Source of the DNA: JANQRX01 sp963663975
Lineage (GTDB): Bacteria; Pseudomonadota; Alphaproteobacteria; Rhizobiales; Kaistiaceae
Direction: 5' to 3'
DNA length: 64,000 nt
Assembly (NCBI GenBank): GCA_963663975.2
Contig: CAXXRA010000015.1
Span: 620,001-684,000 of the forward strand
Numbering within the stretch: the stretch's first letter is position 1; each line of letters starts with the position of its first letter. Shown here one piece after another: positions 1 to 8,224 of this stretch. Position numbers and translations under genes: made by a program. The notes beneath the pieces were generated by a model. That model ran no database searches and was not told the origin of the DNA. It worked only from the letters and a program-made list of their open reading frames with translations.

Positions 1-308
1 AAACCCAGCTTTTCGGCTTCCGCGACGAAGAAGCGGTGGGGAATCTGGACCAGCATCCCGGCGCCGTCGCCCATCAGCGGATCGGCCCCGACGGCCCCGC
101 GATGGGTGAGATTTTCGACGATTCGCAGTCCGTCCTGAATGATCCGGTGAGATTTCCGATTGTGAAGATTGACGATGAAGCCAACCCCGCAGGCATCGCG
201 TACGTGCGCCGGATCAAACAGTCCACGCCGGGCGGGAAACCGAACGGCCGGGTCGGAATCCTTGCGCATTCCGGCACTTTCACGTCTGTCGTCGGTCCAC
301 GCCATCAT
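1..308 (-). CDS. gltB: Glutamate synthase (NADPH) large subunit, N-terminal part, cut by the window edge
   Basis: Only the first ~102 codons are present; the gene runs off the left edge. The product is the large subunit of glutamate synthase, which moves the amide nitrogen of glutamine to 2-oxoglutarate. The reading frame carries RGLFDPAHVRDACGVGF, where the Cys of ACGVGF is the conserved N-terminal nucleophile (Ntn) Cys of the class II glutaminase domain, exposed after removal of a propeptide of ~36 residues. Further on come NLTHRGAVGADP and GDGAGMLVQIPH, both hallmark GltB motifs. Start is one of two consecutive ATGs (308 or 305), preceded by a GAGG ribosome-binding sequence. Confidence 0.93.
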   Translation of the reverse strand, partial: MMAWTDDRRESAGMRKDSDPAVRFPARRGLFDPAHVRDACGVGFIVNLHNRKSHRIIQDGLRIVENLTHRGAVGADPLMGDGAGMLVQIPHRFFVAEAEKLG

Positions 309-742
309 CAGCCTCGTCTTGAATAACGGCAATTTGGGACGGAGCTTCCGCCCGCGGACGACTCCGGCGTGAGCAGGGCCACCGCCATGAGTGCCGTATA
401 CTAGCGCCTGGCCGCGCTTCGCGGCAGGGCCCGATCATTGCCGGGGACTGCGGGTTCGGCCCGTTGATCTCAGCGCCGTCAAAGATCATACCGCGCCGCA
501 CGGCCCAGATCATCAACGCAATCCGAAATTGGACAGTAGCCCTGTCCTATTACGATCAATTTGCCAGATTTTGGCCCTGCGGGCAAGCGGCCTCCATGCG
601 CCGTCGGACCTCGCGCGATCGCCGGACCGGTCACGGGCGCCTGCCGACCGATGGCCGCAGATTTACCGATCCAGGGCTGCCCTCCGTCACGATGCTGCGA
701 TTTCTTCTTGCGCCGAGAGAGCCGGCACAGCACAACGTCGGG
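309..742. other. Intergenic stretch between gltB and ltaE
   Basis: Divergent spacer of about 430 bases that should hold the promoters of gltB (leftward) and ltaE (rightward). Open frames exist in it but none resembles a known protein or has a convincing ribosome-binding site. I see no clear hairpin or repeat. Confidence 0.5.
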
Positions 743-1801
743 ATGATTTTTGCCAGCGATAACTGGGCCGGCGTGTCCGACAAGGTCATGACGGCGATCA
801 CCGCGGTGGCCGCCGATCAGGCGCCCGCCTACGGCGGTGACGAGCTGACCAAGTCGGTCGAGGCCAAGTTTTGCGACCTGTTCGAGAAGGATGTCGAGGT
901 TCATCTGGTGGCCACGGGGACCGCCGCAAACGCGCTCGCCATCGCCGCCTTCGCCGCTCCGGGGGGCCTGGTTTTCTGCCACCGCGATGCGCACATCGCC
1001 ACCGACGAGGCGGGTGCGGTGGCTTTCTTCGGCGGCGGCCTGACGGTGTCCATGCTCGACGGTCGCGGCGGTAAACTCGCGCCTGACGAACTGTCCACCG
1101 CGCTCGCTCCATTCAGGAGCGGCTTTGTCCATATCGGCAAACCGGTCGCGGTAAGCCTGTCCCAGCTGACCGAATGGGGGTTGGCCTACCGCCCCGGTGA
1201 GATCGCGCCGCTGGCTGAGATTGCCCGGGAAATGGGGCTTGCGGTGCATATGGATGGGGCGAGATTCGCCGGTGCGGCAGCCGCTACCGGCGCTTCGCCG
1301 GCCGACCTCACGTGGCGTGCCGGCGTCGACGTGATGTCGTTTGGCGGGACGAAGAACGGATGCCTGATCGCCGAGGCGGTGGTGTTTTTCGATCCCCAGC
1401 AAGCGCGCGATTTCGGATTTGCGCGCCAGCGGGCGGGACACGGATTGTCCAAAAACTGGGCCGCGGCGGCGCAGTTCGAGGCTTATCTCGACGCCGACCA
1501 TTGGCTCGATCTTGCCCGTCATGCCAACCGCGCAAGCGCGCGTCTGGCGGCCATATTGGAACGGACGGCGGGCGCCAGCCTGGTGTTTCAACCGGATGCC
1601 AACGAAGTTTTCGCCAGGCTCACCGTGGAGACCGAACGGCGTCTCCAGGATGCCGGGGTCGTCTTCTATCGGTGGCCGGGTGGCGACCCTGTGTCCGACA
1701 AGGGCAAGGAACCGGACGAGGTAACGGTGCGGTTGGTGACAAGCTTCCAGACCAGCGAGGACGATCTCGATCGCCTGGCTGATATTTTATCGGACGGCTA
1801 A
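743..1801 (+). CDS. ltaE: Low-specificity L-threonine aldolase
   Basis: PLP-dependent enzyme of 352 residues that splits L-threonine (and allo-threonine) to glycine and acetaldehyde. It starts MIFASDNWAGVS, the usual beginning of the bacterial family, has the substrate/PLP region ATGTAANALAI, and the HMDGARF aspartate that contacts the PLP ring nitrogen. The Schiff-base lysine is in SFGGTKNG. The frame stays open far upstream (to 464), but the family length and the FASDNWAG start place the true start at 743; the ribosome-binding site is weak. It stands alone, followed by a triplicated terminator. Confidence 0.92.
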   Translation: MIFASDNWAGVSDKVMTAITAVAADQAPAYGGDELTKSVEAKFCDLFEKDVEVHLVATGTAANALAIAAFAAPGGLVFCHRDAHIATDEAGAVAFFGGGLTVSMLDGRGGKLAPDELSTALAPFRSGFVHIGKPVAVSLSQLTEWGLAYRPGEIAPLAEIAREMGLAVHMDGARFAGAAAATGASPADLTWRAGVDVMSFGGTKNGCLIAEAVVFFDPQQARDFGFARQRAGHGLSKNWAAAAQFEAYLDADHWLDLARHANRASARLAAILERTAGASLVFQPDANEVFARLTVETERRLQDAGVVFYRWPGGDPVSDKGKEPDEVTVRLVTSFQTSEDDLDRLADILSDG

Positions 1802-1818
1802 CGCCCGCAAAACCGGGA

Positions 1819-1922
1819 GGCTGACAAAAAAGGGCGCCCGGAGAACCGGCGGCTGACTAAAAAAGGGCGCCCGGAGAACCGGGCGGCTGACTAAAAAAGG
1901 GCGCCCGGAGAACCGGGCGCCC
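1819..1922 (-). terminator. Triplicated intrinsic terminator (about 34-bp tandem repeat)
   Basis: Three head-to-tail copies of a ~34-base unit begin at about 1819, 1851 and 1885. Each has GGCTGAC, an A run, GGGCGCCCGG, a GAGAA-type loop and CCGG. The last copy forms a perfect hairpin, GGGCGCCCGG/CCGGGCGCCC. Read on the minus strand each hairpin is followed by six Ts, so this is the rho-independent terminator of the Hsp20 gene, duplicated twice. It could also hinder read-through from ltaE. Confidence 0.8.
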
Positions 1923-1943
1923 TGGATCTTTAGCCGGCGCCGG

Positions 1944-2411
1944 TCAGGCGGCGGCCTGCTCAATCTGACGCGCCGCGCCGTTGGTCCGGCCGATGGCGAT
2001 CGAACGCGGCTTCATGGCGTCAGGGATCTCGCGGACGAGATCGATGTGCAGAAGGCCGTTCTCAATGTTGGCGGCCTTGACCTCCACGTGGTCAGCCAAC
2101 TGGAAGCGGCGCTCGAAGGTGCGTCCGGCGATACCGCGATAGAGGTAATCGGACTTGCCGCCCTCCTTCTCGGTTGCCTTTTCGCCCTTGACGGAGAGTG
2201 TGTTCTCCTTGGCCTCGACGCTGAGATCGTCCTCGGAAAAACCGGCAACCGCCATGGTGATGCGGTATTCGTTCTCCGCGGTACGTTCGATGTTGTAGGG
2301 CGGGTAGCTCTGGGTCGAGACTTCGCCACCCGGCAGCGTATCAAGCAGGCGGAACATTCGGTCGAAGCCAACGGTCGAGCGATAAAACGGGCTGAGATCA
2401 AAAGTACGCAT
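1944..2411 (-). CDS. Hsp20 / alpha-crystallin family small heat-shock protein
   Basis: Small heat-shock chaperone of 155 residues that holds unfolding proteins in oligomeric assemblies. The N-terminus MRTFDLSPFYRSTVGFDRMF matches the IbpA-like class of alphaproteobacteria. The alpha-crystallin domain runs from about residue 35 to 125 (PYNIERTAENEYRITMAVAG), and the ENGLLHIDLVREIP segment carries the conserved hydrophobic beta strand. The C-terminal tail is short. Start at 2411 has a clear AGAGGA ribosome-binding site; the frame extends further upstream without support. It is a single gene ending at the triplicated terminator. Confidence 0.92.
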   Translation of the reverse strand: MRTFDLSPFYRSTVGFDRMFRLLDTLPGGEVSTQSYPPYNIERTAENEYRITMAVAGFSEDDLSVEAKENTLSVKGEKATEKEGGKSDYLYRGIAGRTFERRFQLADHVEVKAANIENGLLHIDLVREIPDAMKPRSIAIGRTNGAARQIEQAAA

Positions 2412-2881
2412 GGTTCTGTCCTCTTGTTGAGCGACTGGTTGAAAAGGCCTCCATACGGTTCGCCTTTTGGCCGAACCAAGTGAGGTCTCGCGGACCCGGT
2501 GTTGGCGTCCGCAAGGCATAAATGGTGGCTGGGAATTAGCGATTCAAGCCCTCGTCGAGTCAACACCAAGCCATGTGGCGTGGAACATGAACGTCAAGTG
2601 AACGGCGGCTTCGGGGCCGGTTCAGGCGCGATCGCCCATCATCTGCGGCAAGTTGGATCGGTCACGCCACGCTTACCCCCGCACGGCCACCGATCCCGGA
2701 GCGCAGACCGGCATCGTCAACGCCCCCCTCCGATGTCAGTCTGACCAGTCGGCGGCGAACGGACCCTTGATCGTCCGGCGCCGCCGGCTTTTTTTCGTCG
2801 ATGTCTTGAGGCGGGATTTGCGCTGCACTAATCACGGGGGTCCAAGTTTCCCGGCCAGCGGATTTCGGCGGCGCACATTCC
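2412..2881. other. Intergenic stretch with one terminator-like hairpin
   Basis: About 470 bases between the divergent hsp20 and alpha/beta-hydrolase genes. The only structure I see is a short GC hairpin followed by a T run near 2775-2797 (listed separately). No reading frame here looks real. Confidence 0.45.
2775..2797 (+). terminator. Possible intrinsic terminator
   Basis: CCGGC-GCC-GCCGG stem followed by C and seven Ts on the plus strand. No plus-strand gene lies directly upstream, so it may end an unannotated transcript or be a remnant. Confidence 0.4.
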
Positions 2882-3829
2882 ATGGAACTCTATGCCACCG
2901 ACGACAACGCGGTGCCCGATGGGGCGGTCGTCGGCGCCATCATGTCGACCGGTAATGTCCGGCTGCGCTACGCTCGCTGGCGGGCGACGGCGCGCCGGGC
3001 GCTTGGCACGATCTGCCTTTTTCAGGGTCGCGGCGAGTCCATCGAGCGCTACTTCGAGACGGTTGTGGGGTTGCGCGAGCGTGGATTTTCCGTGGCCGGT
3101 CTCGATTGGCGCGGCCAGGGTGGCTCGGACAGGCCCTTGCGCAACGAGCGCAAAAGCCATGTCGACAGCTTCACCGAATACGATGCGGACCTGAAGACGT
3201 TCGTGCAAAAAGTGGCGCTGCCGGATTGCCCGCCGCCTTATTTCGCGCTCGCCCATTCCACTGGCGCCTTGATCTGTCTTCGGGCGGTGCGCTCCGGGGC
3301 GGTGCAGTTCGACCGCATGGTGCTGACAAGTCCGTTTGTCGATTTCGGTGCCACCAGAACGCCGGTGCCGACCGCCTGCCGCATAGCCGGGTTCATGACC
3401 GCAATCGGACTGGGTGAATTGAGCGCGCCCGGCGAGGCGGCGGAAGTGCTGGGAAAAATTCCGTTCGAAGGCAACACGCGAACGGGTGATCCGGTGCGTT
3501 TCTCGCGCAACCAGGGGCTGATCCGGGCGCATCCGCAAATTGCCGTCGACGGCCCCACTTTCGGATGGCTTTACGCAGCCTGCAGGGCGGTGCGGCAGGC
3601 GCTGGCGCCGGGCTTCACCGCCGAAATCCGGGTGCCGACGCTGATTGTCGCCGGCGGCATGGAGCAACTGGTGTCTCTGTCGGCAGCGGAGGGCCTGGCA
3701 TCCAGGCTGCGCGGCGGCGGTCAGGTGACGATCGCCGGCGGCCGGCACGAATTGCTGATGGAGCGCGCCGCCATCCGCGAACAGTTTTGGGCGGCGTTTG
3801 ACGCCTTCGTCCCGGGTTCGACGTCGTAG
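2882..3829 (+). CDS. Alpha/beta hydrolase, lysophospholipase/monoacylglycerol-lipase type
   Basis: 315 residues with the serine-hydrolase fold of the PldB/monoglyceride-lipase group. FQGRGESIERY gives the oxyanion-side turn, LDWRGQGGSDRP is the conserved loop after strand 4, and the nucleophile elbow is AHSTGA with catalytic Ser in H-S-T-G. The acid and base are probably Asp/Glu near VAGGMEQLV and His in GGRHELLME. The natural substrate is probably a lyso- or monoacyl-lipid, but this is inferred from family only. Its end lies 4 bases from the end of the convergent hisN gene. Ribosome-binding site is weak; an in-frame Met at 2942 is an alternative start. Confidence 0.85.
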   Translation: MELYATDDNAVPDGAVVGAIMSTGNVRLRYARWRATARRALGTICLFQGRGESIERYFETVVGLRERGFSVAGLDWRGQGGSDRPLRNERKSHVDSFTEYDADLKTFVQKVALPDCPPPYFALAHSTGALICLRAVRSGAVQFDRMVLTSPFVDFGATRTPVPTACRIAGFMTAIGLGELSAPGEAAEVLGKIPFEGNTRTGDPVRFSRNQGLIRAHPQIAVDGPTFGWLYAACRAVRQALAPGFTAEIRVPTLIVAGGMEQLVSLSAAEGLASRLRGGGQVTIAGGRHELLMERAAIREQFWAAFDAFVPGSTS

Positions 3830-3833
3830 CGCC

Positions 3834-4625
3834 TCAGCCCGGCACCGCCGACAAGATTTCCAGCGCTTGCTCGTGGACCCGGCGGTCGCCGCTGGCGACG
3901 ATCCGCCCGCCTGCGGCGGCCGAGCCGCCGGACCAGTTGGTGACGCTGCCGCCGGCGCCTTCGATGACCGGGATCAGTCCGACGATGTCATAGGGTTGTA
4001 GGCCGGCCTCGACGACCAGATCGGCATGCCCGGCCGCAACCATGCAGTAGGCGTAACAATCACAGCCATAGCGGGCGAGCCGCACTTCGCGCTCAAGCCG
4101 GTCGTAACCATTCTGCTCATGGCCAGGGAACAGTTTGGGAGAGGTGGTGAAAAGCGCCGCCTCATGGAGTGAGGGGCAGGCGCGGGTGGCCAGGTCGGCC
4201 GCGCCGCCCGGGCCGGTGAACCACGACCGGGTGCCATTGCCGGCGAAGCGCTCGCCGGTGAAGTGTTGTGCCATCATGCCCAGAACCGGCGTTCGCCGTT
4301 GGGTCAATCCGATCAGTGTGCCCCACACCGGCAGCCCGGTAATGAAGGCGCGGGTTCCGTCGATCGGATCCAGCACCCATACCGCCGCGGCATCGGGTTT
4401 CTCGACTCCGAATTCTTCGCCGATGATGCCGTGATCGGGCCACGCCTCGGTGATCAAGCGGCGCATGGAGGCCTCCGCTTCGCGATCGGCCACGGTCACC
4501 GGATCGAACTCGGCCTCACCCTTGTTTTCGACATCTGGTGAAGTGCGAAAATGCGGCATGATCGCGGCGGCGGCGGCGTCGGCGAGACGATCGAGGAATG
4601 GGGTCAGCCCATCGAGGTCCAACAC
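3834..4625 (-). CDS. hisN: Histidinol-phosphatase, inositol-monophosphatase family
   Basis: 263-residue metal-dependent phosphatase. It has the IMPase motifs: GEEFG (metal-binding Glu), WVLDPIDGTRAF (motif 1, three metal ligands) and YDIVGLIPVIEGAGG (motif 2). The TRAFITGLP wording and the size match HisN-type histidinol-phosphatases of alphaproteobacteria rather than general inositol phosphatases, so the likely reaction is dephosphorylation of histidinol phosphate in histidine synthesis. The start is GTG with an AGGAG site about 10 bases upstream. It follows the N-formylglutamate amidohydrolase gene on the same strand, a common pairing in this class, but a structured 240-bp spacer separates them. 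Confidence 0.88.
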   Translation of the reverse strand: MLDLDGLTPFLDRLADAAAAAIMPHFRTSPDVENKGEAEFDPVTVADREAEASMRRLITEAWPDHGIIGEEFGVEKPDAAAVWVLDPIDGTRAFITGLPVWGTLIGLTQRRTPVLGMMAQHFTGERFAGNGTRSWFTGPGGAADLATRACPSLHEAALFTTSPKLFPGHEQNGYDRLEREVRLARYGCDCYAYCMVAAGHADLVVEAGLQPYDIVGLIPVIEGAGGSVTNWSGGSAAAGGRIVASGDRRVHEQALEILSAVPG

Positions 4626-4699
4626 GGCGCATGGCTCCTGTGCGTTTTATGCGGATTTGCCGTGACCACCTTGCGCATCACATTGATTTCTTTCGATGT

Positions 4700-4859
4700 T
4701 TTGTCGATCGTGAGTTCAAGCCGTCAGTCCCTGCGACCCGCCGACACTTGAATTGAAGGCGGCCAAGGACCACATGGTGCAGTGCGGTAGAGATACCGCA
4801 GCCCTTTTTTGGGCGTTTCCTCCCTAGACTTAGGCCGCTCGTGCGAGCGGCCTTTTTTT
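4700..4859 (+). ncRNA. Possible structured small RNA in the hisN / amidohydrolase spacer
   Basis: The spacer between two minus-strand genes holds several hairpins in a row, read best on the plus strand: TTCAAG/CTTGAA arms near 4711-4753, a perfect TGCGGTA/TACCGCA hairpin at 4783-4800 followed by GCCC and six Ts, and GGCCGCTCG/CGAGCGGCC at 4833-4852 followed by seven Ts. A GGCGGCC near 4758 could pair with the 5' arm of the last hairpin as an alternative fold. A terminator facing away from any plus-strand gene suggests a stand-alone transcript. I do not recognise a known RNA family, and no promoter was identified. Confidence 0.3.
4833..4859 (+). terminator. Strong intrinsic terminator
   Basis: Nine-base-pair perfect stem GGCCGCTCG/CGAGCGGCC with a two-base apex and a run of seven Ts on the plus strand. 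It lies just past the 3' end of the minus-strand amidohydrolase gene, but its T run faces the opposite way from that gene. Confidence 0.7.
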
Positions 4860-4863
4860 GTCG

Positions 4864-5754
4864 TTATTCGGCCGCCTGGACTGGCGTGAGCAGGCCTGCC
4901 GACACGGCGTCGGCAAGTTCGGTCACCAGCGTTGCGAGGTCGTTCTGAATGCGGGTGAATCCGGACGTGGGTTCCAGCGAATGTTCGTCCATATAAAGGC
5001 GCCGATTGATCTCGATCTGCAGGGCGTGGAGGTCGGTGGCGGGTTGGCCGTAGTGCTCGGTGATGAAGCCGCCGGCGTAGGGCTTGTTGCGTGCCACCCG
5101 ATAGCCGAACCGTCCGAGCAGCGCTGCGCTCAAATCAGTCAGATTGCCGCCACAGCTGGTGCCGAAGCGATCACCGAGCACGATATCGGGCTTATGACGG
5201 CCATGATTGCCGCGCACCGCGGACGGCATGGAATGGCAGTCGAGCAGGACTGCGAGGCCGAATTCGGCCTGGGTATCGCGGAGCAGGCGGTGCAGCATCC
5301 GATGATAGGGTTTGTAGACGGTCTCGATACGATCGAGGGCCTCGGCCACCGGCAGGGGGCGCTGGTAGATCTCGACGTTGTCGGACACGATCCGCGGTAT
5401 GGTGCCAAGGCCACCAGCGACCCGAACGGAGCGGACATTGGCGAATGTCGGCAGCGCGCCGGCGAACATGCCGGGGTCGAGTTCGTAGGGCTCTCGGTTG
5501 ACGTCGAGCCAGGCACGGGGAAAATTCGCCTTGAGCAAGCGGGCGCCGAGTGCTGCAGCCGGGCGCAACAGTTCGTCGACGTGGACGTCCTCCGAACTCC
5601 GGATTGCGCGCTCGTCGAGGCACGAGCCGTCCAGAAAACCGCGCGAATAGGAGTTGCCCGAATGGGGCGCATTGAGCACGATGGGAACGCTCCTGGCTGT
5701 CGGAGCGACGACTTCGAAGGCCGCGATGCCCTCTGATGTGGGTAATTGATACAT
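4864..5754 (-). CDS. N-formylglutamate amidohydrolase
   Basis: 296 residues of the FGase family, zinc hydrolases that release formate from N-formyl-L-glutamate (histidine degradation) or act on related N-formyl amino acids. Recognisable are NAPHSG near the N-terminus, DVNREPYELDP, VLLDCHSMPS and GGFITEHYGQP, which supply the metal-binding and substrate-binding residues. The Met at 5754, with GGACGG upstream, gives the usual family length; a GTG 114 bases further upstream is less likely. It is oriented with hisN and divergent from cpdR. Confidence 0.88.
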   Translation of the reverse strand: MYQLPTSEGIAAFEVVAPTARSVPIVLNAPHSGNSYSRGFLDGSCLDERAIRSSEDVHVDELLRPAAALGARLLKANFPRAWLDVNREPYELDPGMFAGALPTFANVRSVRVAGGLGTIPRIVSDNVEIYQRPLPVAEALDRIETVYKPYHRMLHRLLRDTQAEFGLAVLLDCHSMPSAVRGNHGRHKPDIVLGDRFGTSCGGNLTDLSAALLGRFGYRVARNKPYAGGFITEHYGQPATDLHALQIEINRRLYMDEHSLEPTSGFTRIQNDLATLVTELADAVSAGLLTPVQAAE

Positions 5755-5936
5755 GCACCGTCCGAGTGGCGTGGGATCGAACTGCTCAACTTCGGGAGCA
5801 AAGCGATGTTGCCAATATCGCCGTCGCCTGTCCACCACCGACGGCCACCGGATTGGGTGACTTTTCACCTGATCTTTACTTGGTTACAAGTTTATACGGC
5901 TGAAGTGTCCACCCAGGCGGTCCCCATTTAGCTCGC

Positions 5937-6296
5937 ATGACCAGAATCCTCCTCGCCGAAGACGACCACGATATGAGGCGTTTCCTGACCAAGGCGCTCA
6001 AGAACGCCGGCCATGACGTGGTGTCGTTCGACAATGGCCGCAGCGCCTATGAGAGGCTGCGGGAGGAGCCGTTCACGCTGCTGTTGACCGATATCGTCAT
6101 GCCGGAGATGGACGGCATCGAGTTGGCGCGCCGGGCAACCGAGCTCGATCCCGATCTCAGGGTGATGTTCATCACCGGGTTCGCGGCGGTGGCGCTCAAT
6201 CTGGAATCGAACGCGCCCAAGGACGCCAAGGTGCTGTCCAAGCCATTCCACCTGAAAGATCTGGTGGACGAGGTGGAGAAGCTGATCGCCGCTTGA
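5937..6296 (+). CDS. cpdR: CpdR-type single-domain response regulator
   Basis: 119-residue stand-alone receiver. It starts ILLAEDDHDMRRFL (acidic pocket), has the phospho-acceptor Asp in LLLTDIVMPEMDG, the ITGFAAVAL switch region and the conserved Lys in VLSKPFHLKDL. This wording is characteristic of CpdR, the adaptor that in its unphosphorylated state brings substrates to the ClpXP protease in the Caulobacter CckA-ChpT pathway. The position next to an N-formylglutamate amidohydrolase and upstream of tRNA-Val is typical of alphaproteobacteria. No obvious ribosome-binding site is seen before the ATG. Confidence 0.92.
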   Translation: MTRILLAEDDHDMRRFLTKALKNAGHDVVSFDNGRSAYERLREEPFTLLLTDIVMPEMDGIELARRATELDPDLRVMFITGFAAVALNLESNAPKDAKVLSKPFHLKDLVDEVEKLIAA

Positions 6297-6390
6297 TTTC
6301 GGCCCACCAAGCCACTTGAAGCGGCCATTGCCGGGCTGATATATGCCAAGGCCTGTCCGCCGGCGGGGTTTGACCGCGCAAAAGCGGCAC

Positions 6391-6465
6391 GGGCGCGTAG
6401 CTCAGCGGGAGAGCACTACGTTGACATCGTAGGGGTCACTGGTTCAATCCCAGTCGCGCCCACCA
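6391..6465 (+). tRNA. tRNA-Val(GAC)
   Basis: Full cloverleaf: acceptor GGGCGCG/CGCGCCC, D arm GCTC...GAGC, anticodon stem CTACG/CGTAG with loop TTGACAT (anticodon GAC, valine), T arm ACTGG-TTCAATC-CCAGT, discriminator A and encoded CCA. It marks the left border of the accessory region. No second copy of its 3' end (attachment-site repeat) is visible in the window. Confidence 0.96.
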
Positions 6466-6744
6466 TCTATCCTCTTGAAATTATAGGTGGTTTTGAAAAA
6501 GCTGGTGATTCGCGAAGTGTCGCGAAATGCCAGAACAAGCCACGAACGTCCTCGAAATGCCCAGAAAAAGTGGGCAAATCCTGGGCAAGACGTTCTGTGG
6601 ATGTTCCTCGACCGCCTGATCCACCCAGACGAAGAAAACGCCCCGCATGGGAAACGGGGCACCCTCAGAAACAGCTTATCTCCAGAACGCTACCCCAGAG
6701 TATCGCACCCCTGGCCGCTTCGTCAACCGACCGAGGGCCTGGTC
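6466..6744. other. Spacer between tRNA-Val and the first accessory gene
   Basis: About 280 bases. The frame of the next gene is open here, but the residues look unlike a conserved domain. A hairpin GCCCCG...CGGGGC lies near 6640-6660. No integrase gene or fragment is recognisable beside the tRNA. Confidence 0.4.
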
Positions 6745-7713
6745 ATGAACGGCCGGAAGCTCGCGGAGCTTGAAACCGCGGCAACCGCAGCCGTCTTCGG
6801 CGAGTTAGTGGCCCGAGTTACAGCCGGCGAAACCCCCTCACGCGACACTTATGTGACTAGCCCCACAAAACGGCGACGGGCCACCAAGGCCGAGGTCGAA
6901 GACCGCCGCGAACGTGTGTACGAGATCGTCGAGGATGGCCGTCCGATGACGGTTCGGCAGGTGTTCTACCAAGCGACCGTCAAGGGGACCATCGAAAAGA
7001 CAGAAGCTGGCTACCGGAAGATTCAGACCGATCTCGTGGTTCTCCGGCGATCCGGGATGATGCCCTACGACTGGTTGGCCGATAGCACTCGATGGCAGCG
7101 GAAGCCGACCACCTTCGACAGCGTCCAGGAAGCGCTTGACGATACCGCCCGCCTCTATCGAAAGGCTCTTTGGACGGATGCTGACGCCTATGTCGAAATC
7201 TGGCTAGAGAAGGACGCCCTCGCTGGCGTCGTCCATCCTGTCACCGACAAGTACGACGTGCCGTTGATGGTGGCGCGCGGCTACGCCAGCTTGTCCTTCC
7301 TTCACAGCGCAGCTGAGTACATCAACGATCTCGACGTTCCCGCATACATCTATCACCTCGGCGATTACGACCCCTCCGGTGTTAACGCCGCCGAGAAGAT
7401 CGAAGAGACGCTTGACGAACTGGCACCGGACGCCGTGATCAACTTCGAGCGCATTGCAGTCACGCCAGATCAGATACTTGCTTGGGGCCTGCCGACGCGA
7501 CCCACCAAGCGGACCGACAGCCGGGCGAAGAACTTCGGTGATCTGTCCGTCGAACTGGATGCGATCGAGCCGAGTCGCCTTCGCGATTTGGTCGAGGGCG
7601 TCATCCAGAATCATCTGCCCGCCGACCAGTTCAAGGTTTTGAAGGTCGCCGAAGCTTCTGAACGCGAACTTCTGAAAGCGTTCGCGAAGGGCGCGGCGAG
7701 GTCGGGGCTATGA
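6745..7713 (+). CDS. Toprim-containing protein related to the topoisomerase VI A / Spo11 fold
   Basis: 322 residues from the ATG at 6745 (MNGRKLAELETAA). An N-terminal winged-helix-like part includes TVRQVFYQATVKG and IQTDLVVLRRSGMMPYDW. A Toprim-like part follows, with VEIWLEKDALAG (acidic Glu) and YHLGDYDPSGVNA (DxD-type metal site). This arrangement resembles the A subunit of topoisomerase VI but is a short stand-alone form that recurs in integrative elements and plasmids of alphaproteobacteria. The reaction is unknown; nicking, cleavage or primer handling are possible. It is the first gene of a run of overlapping genes (ATGA junctions) and may be translationally coupled to the next. Confidence 0.72.
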   Translation: MNGRKLAELETAATAAVFGELVARVTAGETPSRDTYVTSPTKRRRATKAEVEDRRERVYEIVEDGRPMTVRQVFYQATVKGTIEKTEAGYRKIQTDLVVLRRSGMMPYDWLADSTRWQRKPTTFDSVQEALDDTARLYRKALWTDADAYVEIWLEKDALAGVVHPVTDKYDVPLMVARGYASLSFLHSAAEYINDLDVPAYIYHLGDYDPSGVNAAEKIEETLDELAPDAVINFERIAVTPDQILAWGLPTRPTKRTDSRAKNFGDLSVELDAIEPSRLRDLVEGVIQNHLPADQFKVLKVAEASERELLKAFAKGAARSGL

Positions 7714-8030
7714 CCTCTCGCCAACGCCTTCCAAACCGCCGCGCGTCAGAGACCTACAGCTTCAGCTGCGACCAGCTTCACTACACGGCAACCGTCAGTT
7801 TCTTCGACGATGGCCGTCCCGCCGAGCTTTTCATCGCCACCCATAAAGCAGGCTCACAAGTGGACCATGCAGCGCGTGACGCCGCGATCTTGACTTCTTT
7901 GGCACTCCAGTTCGGAGCGCCGTTGGAGGTCGTCAGAGGCGCCCTGCAGCGCGACGAACAGGGCCTGGCTATCACACCGGTCGGCGTTGCCTTGGATGCT
8001 CTGGCAGAGCTGCCGGAGGGTGCGGCATGA
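7710..8030 (+). CDS. Small TSCPD-like accessory protein
   Basis: 106 residues, overlapping the preceding stop by ATGA. Segments RRASETYSFSCDQL, GRPAELFIATHKAG and AARDAAILTSLALQFG match a small conserved family found in mobile elements. That family resembles the C-terminal TSCPD segment of class II ribonucleotide reductases, without its Cys signature being fully visible here. Function unknown. Its tight coupling to the Toprim protein suggests the two work together. Confidence 0.6.
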   Translation: MTSRQRLPNRRASETYSFSCDQLHYTATVSFFDDGRPAELFIATHKAGSQVDHAARDAAILTSLALQFGAPLEVVRGALQRDEQGLAITPVGVALDALAELPEGAA

Positions 8031-8224
8031 GCACCCGCCAGCACATCGCCGAACCCGTGCGCAGGGATGTCTATCGCGGCCTTGTCCGCGTCGTCCGGTA
8101 TCAAACGAGCCGCGACGGCGACGGCTTCGACGATGACAACCGGCCCCTCGGTAAATGGACCAGCGAAGACGCGACCGCGCACGCAATCCTGACCGCCAGC
8201 GACGACGACGGGGGCGCAACATGA
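8027..8224 (+). CDS. Small hypothetical protein in the accessory run
   Basis: 65 residues, rich in Asp and Arg, with no recognised domain. It overlaps its upstream and downstream neighbours by ATGA, which is the main support for it being translated. Function unknown. Confidence 0.55.
   Translation: MSTRQHIAEPVRRDVYRGLVRVVRYQTSRDGDGFDDDNRPLGKWTSEDATAHAILTASDDDGGAT

Noticed and set aside
479..1591. Long minus-strand frame opposite the threonine aldolase gene
   Set aside because: Arg- and Gly-rich shadow of ltaE in GC-rich DNA with no domain likeness.
1819..1922. Three regular repeats taken as a short CRISPR array
   Set aside because: The units are directly adjacent with no unique spacers, and each is a terminator hairpin.
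2882..3830. Minus-strand frame of 306 codons opposite the first alpha/beta hydrolase gene
   Set aside because: Shadow frame; the plus-strand product has the full hydrolase motif set.
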